From assembly GCA_015143295.1 (NCBI GenBank), contig CM026554.1, positions 57,561,301-57,625,300 of the forward strand: 64,000 nt of DNA, in the 5' to 3' direction. This DNA comes from Tetracentron sinense (lineage: Eukaryota; Streptophyta; Magnoliopsida; Trochodendrales; Trochodendraceae). Both the position numbers and the translations under genes were made by a program. Position 1 is the first letter of the stretch, and every line of letters starts with the position of its first letter. Below are positions 22,201 through 35,100 of the stretch, one piece after another. The notes under the pieces are model-generated. The model was not told the DNA's origin. It did no database searches and worked only from the letters and a program-made list of their open reading frames with translations.

Positions 22201-25200
22201 TGCTGGTAGGATGTAAGTGGCTGTATACTAAAAAGTATAAAGCTAGTGGGACATTGGATAAGTATAAGACAAGACTAGTTGCAAAAGGCTTTGCTTAGAT
22301 TTATGGGATGGACTATCATGAGACTGATGCACTTGCTGCAAAGATGAATTACGTCTGAGTTCTACTTTGATTTCAACGAATCTGTCTTGTCTTATTCATC
22401 AATTGAATGTGAAGAATGCTTTTTTGCATGGGAACTTACAAAAATAAAAGTATAGGCCAATCTCTGATCATGTCCCCATCTCTCTAGAGCTTGAAGCTAA
22501 GCGAAGGGGGGCCCAACCGTTCCGATTTGAGAACATGTGGCTGCAACACCTAGACTTTTTTAGAATCGTCGAAGAGGCTTGGTCTTCGGCCCACTTCTGG
22601 GGCTCGGCCAACACCATTTTTGGCCTCAAGCTGAAGGTTGCGAAAGCAGCCCTCAAGATATGGAACAAGGAAATTTTTGGCAGCATAATGGAAAATAAAA
22701 AGACTCTGCTGGGCAAGATTGCGATCTTGGACCCGAAAGAGGAAGATTCCACTTTGGTGTCTTCCGAAGCCCAAGAGAGGGCGAAGTTGAAAGATGAGCT
22801 TTGACAGCTTTTGAGATGTAAGAAGATCAATTGGAAGCAAAAATCCCGAGTCAGATGACTGAAGGAGGGAGACAATAAAACAAGGTACTTTCATCGGGTG
22901 GCTACCCAAAACAGGAGGAGTAATACCATAGGGGGTATCAAGATTGGGGACTTGTGGCTAGATATAGTGCCGATCAGAAAGGCTCATATATGGCTACCTT
23001 TTATGAACACCTTTACATAAATGGCTTGTTTTTCGAGTGCATCTCCGAAAATGAAAAAGAACATCTCGAGAGACTGTTCTCAACGGAGGAGATCCTTCAA
23101 GCTCTCCAAGGGATGGATGGCGACAAAGCGCCAGGGCCGACGGATTCTCCATTGCTTTTTATAAGCAATGTTGGACTATCATTGTGAATGATTTGATGAG
23201 GGTCTTCCATGAATTACATTCGGCTGATTCCTTTGATAGGATATTAAATTTTTCATTCATCACCCTTATCCCTAAAACGCCTGATGCTCTAGATATCAAA
23301 GATTTTCGGCCCATTAGCCTGATAAGCAATGCCTACAAAATAATCTCCAAAGTCTTGACACTAAGTCTGAAATCGGTTATGGGTAAAATAATCTCCCCAC
23401 AGCAAGGCGCATTTATCGAAGGGAGGCAAATCCTATATGGAATCTTAGCCAATAAAGGGGTGGATAACAGGCTTAAAAGGGAGACCTGGGTGTTATCTCT
23501 AAGGTCGACATAAAGAAAGCCTATAACCATGTGAGCTGGTATTTTTTGGACTACATATATGCTTGGGCGTCTGGGGTTTGGAGCCAAATGGAAGTCCTGG
23601 ATGAGATGTTGCTACTCCTCCACTACTTTCTTGGTGTTGGTTTATGGCTCACCCCCATGGTTTTTTCCAAAGCTCCCGTGACCTCCGTCAGAGAGATCCC
23701 TTATCTCCATTCCTATTCATCATAGTCACTGAAGCCCTTAGTAGGATGGTAGTTAGAGCTTCCAGATCGGTATGGGAAGGCTTTAGCATCGGTCAGCCAC
23801 CTGTCATCCTATCACACCTTCAATTTTCCGATGACAACCTTGTGTTTTGCGGGGCTTCAGCCCACCAACTCCTTCTCATTCGTTGCATGTTCCGATGTTT
23901 TGAGGCAGTATCTAGCTTGCGGATTAACTATTCTAAGAGTCTTATTTTTTTCGTGAGTGAGGTCCCCCACCTTGAGGAGTTGACACTGTCTAGGGTGTAA
24001 ATCTAGTTCCCTCCCGACTAAATTACTTGGCTTACCATTGGGGGCTCCTTTCAAAGCCACATCGGTGTGGGAGTCGGTGATTGAGCGAAGCATCAAGTGA
24101 CCAAAGGGTTGGAAGGCCATTTTTCTTTCTAAAGGGGGACGCTTAACTCTGTTAAATTGTACTCTCAGTAGCCTTCCAACTTATTATCTCTCCTTGTTCC
24201 CCATCCCAGCGTCGGTAGCTGCTAGGCTCGAAAATCTCCAACAGAATTTCCTATGGAATGAAAAGACCTATACTAGGAAATATCATCTAGTTCATTGAGG
24301 TTTGGTTTGTCGTCCTAAGGAGTTTGGAGGTTTAAATCTGTGGCCCCTCCAAGTCGTTAATCAAGCTCTGCTGAGCAAATGGTTGTGGAGATTCAGGGAA
24401 GAAAGCCACAGTTTTTGGCGTGCGGTTATAGTGGCGCCAATTGGGGACCATAGCAGATGGGCCCCCAAAGTTTATGGAGGGCAATCCTCAAATCTCAGAT
24501 AGACTTTAACCGCCATACCCGATTTGTCATTGGGAATGGGGAGGAGGTGAAATTCTGGTCAGATCTATGTTGTGGTCCTATCACTTTACAACAGGACTTC
24601 CAATCGCTGTATATGCTTTCTCTAGAATGGCAAGGGATGGTGGCATCCTCTTTTGAGAGGAGGGGCGGGACCATAGTCTGCCTCCCCGCCCCCTGCGTTT
24701 TAGGAGATCATTACAAGATTGGCAAGTGAGTTCGTTTATCAACCTATTAGGGAGACTAGAGTTAGTAAAACCTAATCTAAATTCTAGGGATTCTCAAGTG
24801 TGGTCCAGGGACAAGAAAGGTTGGTTTACTGTTAGCTCCTTCTTGCAAGCTTGGAATGATTATTCTCACACAGCTTTCCCTAGCAGAGTGGTGTGGCATG
24901 CGGGCATGCCATCCAAGGAATCCTTTTTTCTATGGACTGCTTTTCTGAATAAAATCTTGACAATTGATTATCTTCAAAGTAGAGGCTGGAATCTCGCAAA
25001 TAGATGTGTGATGTGCCTAGCAGCAAGAGAATCAGTAGATCATTTGCTATTGCACTACTCCTTTGCATATAACATCTCGAGCTTCTTTCTAACTCATTTT
25101 GGAGTTGCATGGGTTTTGCCCTATTCTTTCCAGAGTTTCTTCTCTGGTTGGCAAATGGGCTTAATGGGACCATGGCTGGACCACTATTGGGCACTTGTCC

Positions 25201-26123
25201 CAGGATCTGACACATGGTCCATATGGAAAGAGCTTAACAGGAGGATTTTTGAGAACTCTTCTTTATCGGGAGGAAGAGTGACAAAGCGAGCATGCAGACT
25301 TTTGGGGGGTTTCGGTTCCCGATCTAATTTATTTATGGTCCTCTACCTGACACTTGGGTGGTTACTTTTCTTTATGGCCCTCAGCTTGGATTTCTCTTCT
25401 TTGCTCTCTTTATTGTAGTTCCCCCTTCTATAGTCCGGTTCTCTCTTTGTGAATTATTGTTCCTCTTTTCCAATTATTAATATATGATGAGCTCGTTTGC
25501 TTATCAAAAAATGTACATAACTCTTCCCCCCTGAATTTCAGATTCAGGATAAGGTTTGTAAGTTGATGAAGGCCATCTATGAGCTCAAACAATCGTCTAG
25601 AACCTAGTTTGAGAGGTTGAGTGGTGCAGGGCAGAAGTTTGGTTATACTGAAAGTCATGTTGACCATATTCTATTTGTGAAGCATCTAGAGGGTTCTACC
25701 ACAACATTGTGGCAACTAGTAACTGGTGACAATAGTCAAGAGATTCAGAGACTCAAAGCTTTTCTTGCAAAAGAGTTTTAGATTAAGGATCTTTGACCTC
25801 TTAGGCAATGTTAGTAAAATCACGGACAATTCGCGAATTGAACGTTTAATAAGTTCAGCGCATCATTGGGTCGTTCAATTCAATGATTCAAATATGTACG
25901 AGAAATTTGGAAAGTTTTCGAATTATTCACGCCTTTCACACGAATACAAAACGAATTTATTATAAAAAAAATTAAAATGCATCTCAGCTTATGAGGAACG
26001 TTACTATTCAGTTCAGACTTCAGAGTACTGAAACCTGACATGTCAAAGAGTTCTTCACAATTGAGGACTTACCTGTACATAGAGAGCAGCAGGTAAGTCC
26101 TATGACGGTTTGGTTTTAGTTTA

Positions 26124-26154
<31 letters not shown>

Positions 26155-29100
26155 TTTTGATCGGTAAAGCAAATATATTTATTGGAAGTCATTGATAATG
26201 ATAACCTTTTGTTGTAGCCAGTTTTAATCTTGAGATTGTATCACAGTCAAGTCAATTGCGATTGAACTCGACCCACAAGTCATCACGTCTCCTTTAACCC
26301 CTATTAACCATGTTTAAGATTTACTAACAATTGGGTTCAAAAATATAGCCTTAGATCTTAGAAAAAATATATATTAACCCTAAGGGTTAAAAATTCTTAA
26401 CCATAATTAAATAGTTTTTTTTTCCTAAAAACCAATGTTATATTGTTGAACCCCAAGAGTCTATGAATCTTAACCATAGTTATAGGGGTTAAAAGGGACA
26501 TGTGTTGACCTGTGGGTGCGATTGAACTCGAGGAGAGCTTAATCGCGATTGATTGTGATCCGATCTATATAATCTTTGTCGTCCACCCAACCCCAATCCC
26601 CTATAGTTGAATGAGTAAAACAATTCCACAGTGGATTTCATTTTCCTCTTTGTTTAGCTATAGATTTTCCTACCCCTTTTTTTTGGTTTAAAGAGGCAAT
26701 CTAAACACATACACATGATCCTGCTTCCACTCTATAAGACTGTGAGGCAGCCCTCTGTCTTGATCCCAATCACAGAGACACACTCGAATTGTGCAAGGAA
26801 CGCGAGGTTGAGCTACCTTCTATTTTTATTTTGATATAGATTATAGATCTCTTTTATATCTCATTTAATGAATGTGGATTATTTTTAAAAATTTTAAATT
26901 ATGTCATTAGATAGATGTGAATTATATACATTTTCTATTTTTTAAGTTTTTAGTTTAATTTAAACTAAATTTACTTGCTTAATCATTAAATTTGAATGAT
27001 TTATTTATTTTATATATTATTTATATACATAGGTCACTTATCTTTATCTATTTGATTGTATAATGTCTAGATAAAAGGTAATTTCATATGTTTAACCCAT
27101 TTTTTGAACGCATTTTTGAGACTTTGCCCGAATTATATTCAAATTATTCCCGTACCGCACTCTTGCCGTCCTGCGTTTTTTTCACTGAATTTTTAAACAA
27201 ATCATCAAATGACTATTCCGAATTATACACAGATAATTCCCGTACTGAATTTTTGCCGTATGCCGAATTACTAACTATGCTCTTAGGTACTTTCTTGGAA
27301 TAACGGTTGCAATGTCCAAGGAAGGAATATTCATCTCTCAAAGGTCTTGATCTTCTGTGTGGTATTCATTCTCGTTCGGCTCTTGGAATCACATCCAGCA
27401 GTGGTTGGAACAGCTCGCAATATCCACACAGATACAACCTCGAACGGTCCTGGGGTTCACAAAGTATGTGGTTAGACTTGCTACAAGATACAAGAAAACT
27501 AGGCGCTAAACCAGTGAATACTCCTACGGAGGCCAATCCCAAACTTGACTATGAGAGTGGAGAACCTCTAGTGGACGTGGGAATGTTCCAAAGGCTGGTT
27601 GGAAACTGATTTACTTGCCCTTGACATGTTCAAAAATAGCTTATATAGTCCGTGCAATAAGTCGGTTCATGCACAAGCCAATCATTCATCTAGAGGCAGC
27701 TGAAAGAAAAGAATTCTGAAGTATCTAAAGTCCTCTTCAGGTAGAGGCTTGCTTTCCCAAAAGAATGGACATTTATAAATTGAAGCATACACGAATGTAG
27801 ATTGGGCAGGTTCAGTAACAAATAGAAGATCCACATCCGGGTACTGCACTTTTGTGGGAGGAAACTTGGTTACAAGGAGAAGCAAGAAACATGCGGTAGT
27901 AGCGAGATCCAATGCTAATGCAGAGTACAAAGCAATGACCCATGGAGCATGTAAGGTACTTTGGATCAAGATTTGTATGACAAAGCTTGGCTAGTCACTT
28001 CAGTCAAAGAAGAGATGGCATTGAGATAATAAAGCAACCATCAGTATAGCTCCTAATCCTATACAACATGACAGAGCGATGCATTTTGAAGTTGACAAAT
28101 ACTTTATTCATGAGAAGGTGGTAGATAAGACAATTAGTCTTCCATTTGTCAAGATAGAGGATTAGTTGGCGGATATACTCACAAATAGGAATGGCAACGG
28201 GACGGGGCGGGGCGGGGTCGGTTTTCTACAATCCCACCCCCGAACCAATTATAATGCACCGCCCCCGACCGGGGCTTATAAACTGTGAAACCATCCCCAC
28301 CCCTACTAAAAAGTATACACCCCGGCCTGGCCCGGCCCAGCCCGGCCCCAATTTTGTTTTTGGAAATCAACTTGCTGATGGAAGAAAAAAAGATATCCAG
28401 AGAAATGGGGGATTCTTCTTCAACTAGCTAAGAGTTTCAGAAAATCAACACTGTGATATTACCACAACGTGCCCTTCATCTTCGTTTAGTTGCTTAAATC
28501 TCTAATCTTCATGCTACTTGCTACAAACCCTAATCCCTAAAGGATAGTTGAGAGACAAAAAAGAAAAATTGACTAGAGAGAGAAGAGAAGCATCTTACTA
28601 GAGTGAATCGGAGAAGGACGAGTCCTAGGAGAGTAGAGCAGAGTGGCCGGAGAGAGAGTTAAAGAGAGGAGAGCAAAGCTTGAGTGCTTGATGGCTTGTG
28701 CACAGAGACTAAAAGTCTAAAACCCTAAATTGGTAAATCCCTAAAACCGAATATGAATTCACGCAATTGTGTGAACCCTATTATCTTCTAATGGCATTCT
28801 TGTAAATAAGCCTATGATTTTAGATTGTTTTATAGAATCAATGTTTTTGATTTTTTCAATAAAACCCTTTAGACCCTTGTTAATAACCAAGTTACCCCTC
28901 CAATATATATATATATATGTATAGCCTATCAAATCAGGGCGGGGCGGGGCGGGGCGGGGCGGGAAACGGGGCGGGGTATACTACTACTGGCCCCGCCCCG
29001 AAACCAGATCGGTTTTTTTTCAAATACCAAACCCGCCCCTAAAACCTTTTAAACAGAGAAAAAATCAATCCTATAGGGAGGGGCGGGCGGGTCAGTGCCC

Positions 29101-32100
29101 CTATGGGGCGGGTCGAAATTGCCATCCCTACTCACAAAGGCAATTGCATTTAATAGACATTTCTACATTATAGGCAAGTTGGATATCTATGCCCTGCTTG
29201 AGATGGAGTGTTGTGATGGGCCTAAATCATAGGGCCCATAGCCTATTATGTTAATAGTTAGTGTGTGCATGGTTTACACCCTTATTTGGGGTATTTATGT
29301 CCACACAAAGTTTTATTAATAAAATAGGCAGAGTGTATCCATATTGGAAACTAACTCTCTTTCTAGAGAACTTATGTAGTCTCCTTTCTTCTCTTTTTCC
29401 TCTTCCTCTTCTCCTACACAACTCTTTACCAGTTCTATATTAAGATTTTTAGAAAACTCAATTGACTTGATCTCACACTTGTTGAAACTCGAGTTGATTC
29501 AAATTCATACTTTCCACGACTTAGTTTCACTAAATTGCCACAGTTCCCTTTTTGGTGTCTTTCCTAACTCTGCACCTCTTCCCTACATTTGCTTCCTTTC
29601 CTTTGAGTTTAATATTAGATATATAAAAAAAAGCAACACACTCAATTAAATGCATATTCCAGAATCCTGTTACTAGAACCCTACACGAAAAGCTTAATTG
29701 GCAATCTGAATTTCCATACTTTGCAGAAACCTATATAAATATTTCAGGTCAAGAGAAGTTTAATCAAAATTTCCATATTGATTTAGCCTTAAATTCTGGA
29801 AGGGAGCCAAAAGAATATGAGGTCAATTACCTTGTTGTTGAATGCCATTAATACGTTCCCATTTCTTTGCACAGCATACCTTGATCCTGTTGCATTACAC
29901 ATTAGGTAAAAGAAACAGCCAAGTCACCAGTGTAATAAGTTGCTGAAAACAAAAAACCCTGGCACCACAACAAGAATGACAAGATGGTGGAGTAGAATAC
30001 CAATCAAAAGGTGGATGACAGATCCCAATGAATGGCCAACACCAAACGTAGGAAGATCGTATACCTGTATAAGCAAAGATCTTTTAGCTTGAAAATTTCA
30101 AGGAAAAATTCAATGAAAAAAAAAACTTCTGCACATTGTAAATTGAACTCACAGTCTCTTGTAAAAACCGAAGACACCTATCAAATTTGAACTGTACTTC
30201 ATCTGCAATGAGGAAGTGATCGAATCCACTGGCATATGGTGTGGCAATGACCAAAATACCCCTAAATCATATATGAAGTTTAAGTAATTAGTTATTTTAA
30301 TTCTCACGAATAAATTACCTCACCTTTTGATAGAATGCACTAGCAATAGATGGTCTTGAAGACATGAACAAAATAAATGATTAGAAGAATAAATATTAGA
30401 GAGCCAGATCCAACTCAGTCTAAATGAAACAGCCATTATGAAGTGGTCCTGAAGAAAGCTAGAAGATGCTATAGATAAGCCGAATTGAGGTGCAAGGTAT
30501 AAGCATTCTATACTCTCAAAATGGAATATATGGAGTTCAAATGCATATGAAATAAGCTCAGAAGAAAGACCTTAGCTGAACAAGATTAATACAAAATTAT
30601 CCATCCTAGGAGCGCCTAGTATTCTTCGAATACAATGGGTTTTTCCTTGTAGTCTTTTAGAGAGCATCGATGGGTGGTCTAAGAAAGCCTTTGGTTACTA
30701 CATATCCAATCTTTGGCATATGATCCCCCCAGGGGGAGCCTTTGGAAGGAAAGAAATTGAAGACCTATCAAGTATATAAGAGACGGTGTTGGCCTCTGTC
30801 AAAATAATTCTTGCTTTCTGGAACCAGTCTTTGGCATATGATCCCCGGTGCTATGAGTAGGAGCCTTTGAAAGGAGAGAAAGCACCGCACTTTTGAAGAC
30901 CTATCAAGTATAGAAGAGTGGTGTTGGCCTCTAGTAAAAAAAATTAGTGCTTTATGGTGATCTCCTCTGAACAAGTTTTAAGTGGTGAATCAGGCTGATT
31001 TCTGTTACTGTGAAGATGACAGTAGAAGTCAATTGAGTTACCTGACTTGAATACTGTTGATCTTGCTTATATCTAAGCAATAAATTCTAGGGTTAGGGTT
31101 TTTTTTAGAGAGAAAGAAGATCAAGAAGAAATGAGAGAGATTAATACATGGAGTAATCCACACTGCTAGACATAGAACCTTATTAGTGTTTAATAATGTT
31201 AATTCGCCCACTAGAATTAAAACAAATTACAAGTATGCTACTAAGGACTAAACATTAAATAGTATGGACTAAACATAAAATACCAAGGATTAAGAAATAT
31301 AAATAAAATTAGACATAAAATAAGTCCCGCGAAACTATCCCTCAAGCTGGAGCATAGATATTGATCAAGTCGAGCTTGACCAATATTTCTGGGAAACGAG
31401 ACGGTCCAAGAGCTTTGGTGGTAAAGATGTCTACAAGTTGCTGAGAAGTGCGAACAAATGGAGAAGAAATCAATACAGAAGCTACTTTATCTCAAACAAA
31501 GTGAGTGTCCACCTCAATGTGTTTGGTGTATTCATGATGTACTGGGTTGGGTTAGATACAATATGAATGGCTGCCTGGTTATCACAGTATAGAGGTATAG
31601 ATGAGGTAACCGAAACCCTGAGCTCAGAAATGAAGGTTTTCAGCCATAATAGCTCACCGGTAGCCTGGTCCATAGCTCTACACTCGAATTCGGCACTCAA
31701 GCAGGCTACAACTACCTGCTTCTTGCTCTTACACGTAAGTCGTAACCAGGTCCCAGCGAAGAAAGGTACAAAACAAGCTTTGGAACAACAATCAATATAG
31801 GAACTATCCAAATTTACGTCCAAGATGACCATTTTTAGCATACATAATGTCATACCTGGGTTTGGATTTGAGATATCTCAAAATCCTATAGATAGCCTCC
31901 AAGTGAGAAGCATGCGGTGAGTGCATAAATTAGCTCACAACACTCACAGCAGGAGCAATACAGGGTGAGGGAAGGTCAGATAAATAAACCGGCCAACTAC
32001 AGGTTAATACATCCCTAGATTAGGAAGTAACTGCCTATCTTGGGTATAGAGGGACTGATTAGATTCCACAGGAGAGAAGGCAGGCCAACATTCCAATTTT

Positions 32101-35100
32101 TCAACCTCACTAAGAAGATCAAGAACATACTTCTTTTGGAAAGCAAAGATACATTCGGTAAGAATTTAAGAGATCCAAGATCTTTGATATCAAATTCATT
32201 GCCTAGATCACACTTCACCTGAGAAATGGAAGCACAATCCTATCTTGTAACGATGATGTCATCAACATGAACCAGGAGAAAAGTAACCCCCTCCCTAGTT
32301 CTAAGAAATACAGTATGATCAAAATGACATTGACGAAATCTCATCAGTAAGAGTGTTAAGACAACCCTGCTGAAGTGCTAAAATCAAGTATGAGGGGATT
32401 GTTTGAGCCCATAGCCTTCTTTGATCTTCATACCTTTCCAGACTCTCCTTGAAGCTGGATGCCATATAGTAGATCTATGTAAGCCGCCTCATAGAAATCA
32501 CAAGGAAGAAATGCACTATTTACATCAAAATGAAAGAGAGGCCATTCTTGTTCACAGCCTAGAAAGAATCACTTGGCCAGAAATAAGCTTAGCAGCTAAA
32601 GCAAAGGTCTCAAAGTAATCCACATCATAGGTTTCCATGAATCCTTTAGCAACAAGTTAAGCCTTAGAACGCTCAGTACTATCGTCGGCTCGATGCTTAA
32701 CTATATAAACCCACTTACAGCCTATTTTATGTTATCCTGGAAATTGAATGTAGTGAGATACTGAGATCTCAATTACCATTGTCCTCAAGAGTATTCATTT
32801 CTTGAATCATAGCTTCTTTCCACTATGATCAAAAATATAAAGTGAAATAGTAATAGGATGATAGGGAAAGAAACTGCCTTATATGAGACAAACTGAAAAA
32901 TAGGGTAAGAAGTACTGCAACTCCACTATCCATTACGAAGGGTAATGGAACAGTTAGAGGAAACAGTCAAGTCATAAATAGAAAACCAGAAACTAGGAAT
33001 TCAAAAGAGGTAGCTGAAGACGAAGTATACTGTGGCATAGAGTCAGTGATCACACGAAGCAGTCTCTTATTTCTTACAAGTGCAAAAGAAAGATGAAGGC
33101 ACAATAGAAAAATGAAGAATATCTTTAAAGAAAGTAAATACATAGAAGTATATTGTTTCTGAGACACAGGATCAAAATGTCAATATCCTTTGTGAAGGTT
33201 AGAGTAGCCAACAAAAATATTGCAAAAAAATTTACCATCTAATTACGAAGAGACAGACTTATCCTAAGCAAACCAAGTACAACCAAAAACTTTAGGGACA
33301 ATTGGAAATGGAAGAACATTGGGTTTCAGAATTTGGAAATGATGTTTATCATGAAGAATAAGAAATGGCATGATTAATTAGATAACATGCGGTACAAAGA
33401 GCTATAAATCAATAAAGTTTAGGCACATTCATGCAACATAGTAAAGAGAGAGTCATTTCCAAATAATTGCAATTCTTATGATCTGCACTCCATTTTTTTA
33501 GGAGTATTAGGGCAAGACACCTTATGCTCAATGGAAATTTATTGAAGATAATGTACTAGAGAAGAATGCATTCATCTCCGTTATCCGTTCTAACAATATA
33601 AATATCTTACCAAATTAATTTTGAGACATCTTATAGAAATATGAAAATCGTGTGATACCTCATCCTTAGATTTTAAAAAATATACTTACTCATATCGAAT
33701 GAGAGCAGTCATCAACAAAGTGACAAAGTACAGAAAGTCATCTATTGAAGTAACAACGGAAGGATCCCACATATCAGATGCATAATAGAAAACAAAGTTA
33801 TCACTTCTATTCATACACGAAGGATAAATAGTCATAACCTATTTGGATAACTAATAAACTTCACACCATAAGACACTTGATTCAAAACAAAAACGATATG
33901 ACTCATAGTTCGTAAAGGAACATAACCTAAATGAGCGTGCCACAATACTACGCTCTATTTGTTTGCAACGAAAGACATAGAATAGACAAAAGAAGGTGTA
34001 GCCGTGTAGTTGCTTCCTAGTGCAGAAATAGTAGAGAATTTCACTCTCACGCTCCATCCCAAACGTCGTCCTCATAGTCAGGTCCTAAAAAACAAAGTAG
34101 GATGAAAAGGCCATGCCGCATTTGAGGGATTTAGTTAAGCTACTAACATATAGAAGATTAGAAGAGAGATTAAGCCCATAGAGAACATAGGGAGGTTAAC
34201 CAAAGAAATATGGACATTCCCAACACTCTTGACAGGTGTAGAGAACCATTAGCAAGATGAACACTACCAATAGCATGTGAGATGGGCAATTAAAAGGAGA
34301 ATAAATGACTTATTGGTCATGCGATCGGATGCATCCGAATCAATGATCCAGGCCGATGGCAATAAAGATGAGGAAACAAGAAGAGCAGAAGAGGAAATAC
34401 CTAAATGCTTATCCTGAATGGCACTAGAAGAAGGGGTGGCACTAGACCGATGTGCCCACCTCTAAATCTAAAGAAGATCAACCCTAGGAATCGTCACGAG
34501 TCATGACACGTCGACATCACCCACAATATATACATCAACATAAGTTTCGGTAGTAGTCACAACATTAGTAGGGAAAAATTCATAAAGACAGACTAGACAA
34601 TAATAGGTGTCATGACCATGGCCTTGCGTGCCACAATCCACAAAAAAGTGCAATTAATCCAATGGTTCACACTAATGCCTCTCCCTCGACCACGACCACG
34701 GTCACCACAACCATTAGTGCTCATGCCTCGCATATCTGAGGAGAGCCAAAATCAAATGTAAAGGCAAACCTCTCATGGACTCCATTGTGATCTTGATGCT
34801 CTGATACTAACTTGAATACTGTTGATCTTCCTCATATATCTATGTAATAAATTCTAGGGTTCGGTTTTCGTGAGAGAGAAGAAGAAAGGAGAAAATGGGA
34901 GAAAATAATAGGATGGATTAGCGGCATTAGCCCCACTACGGACGTCTAACCTTCCTTATTAGTGTTTCATAAAGTTAATTACACCTGTGAGAAATAAAAC
35001 AAATTACAAATATGTAACTCCTAAAAACTAAACATAAAATATTAAGGACTAAACACAAAATACTATGGACTAGATATACAAGGACATAAGATATAACCAC

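Larger units (their letters stand above)
19297..29460 (+). mobile_element. Ty1/Copia fossil, 5'-truncated and heavily nested, in intron 6
   Basis: Plus-strand Copia remnant that starts in the GAG-pre-integrase region ([20 protein letters not shown]). It goes on through integrase (19480-19900), a linker (20140-20480, 21890-22200), reverse transcriptase (22200-22440, 25530-25800, 27280-27310), RNase H (27700-28180) and a 3' LTR from about 29212 to about 29460. Five insertions split it: a LINE tail (20010-20135), a hAT-type element (20495-21887), a 5'-truncated L1 (22455-25504) and two more hAT-type elements (25806-27279, 28186-29130). A further short foreign stretch lies near 27340-27460. The host copy is broken many times over and lacks gag and a 5' LTR. 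Its age exceeds that of all seven insertions nested in it. Confidence 0.85.

Noticed and set aside
28179-28427. Pro/Gly/Arg-rich small proteins on both strands
   Set aside because: They come from GGGGC runs in the end of a hAT-type element with a perfect 8-bp duplication.
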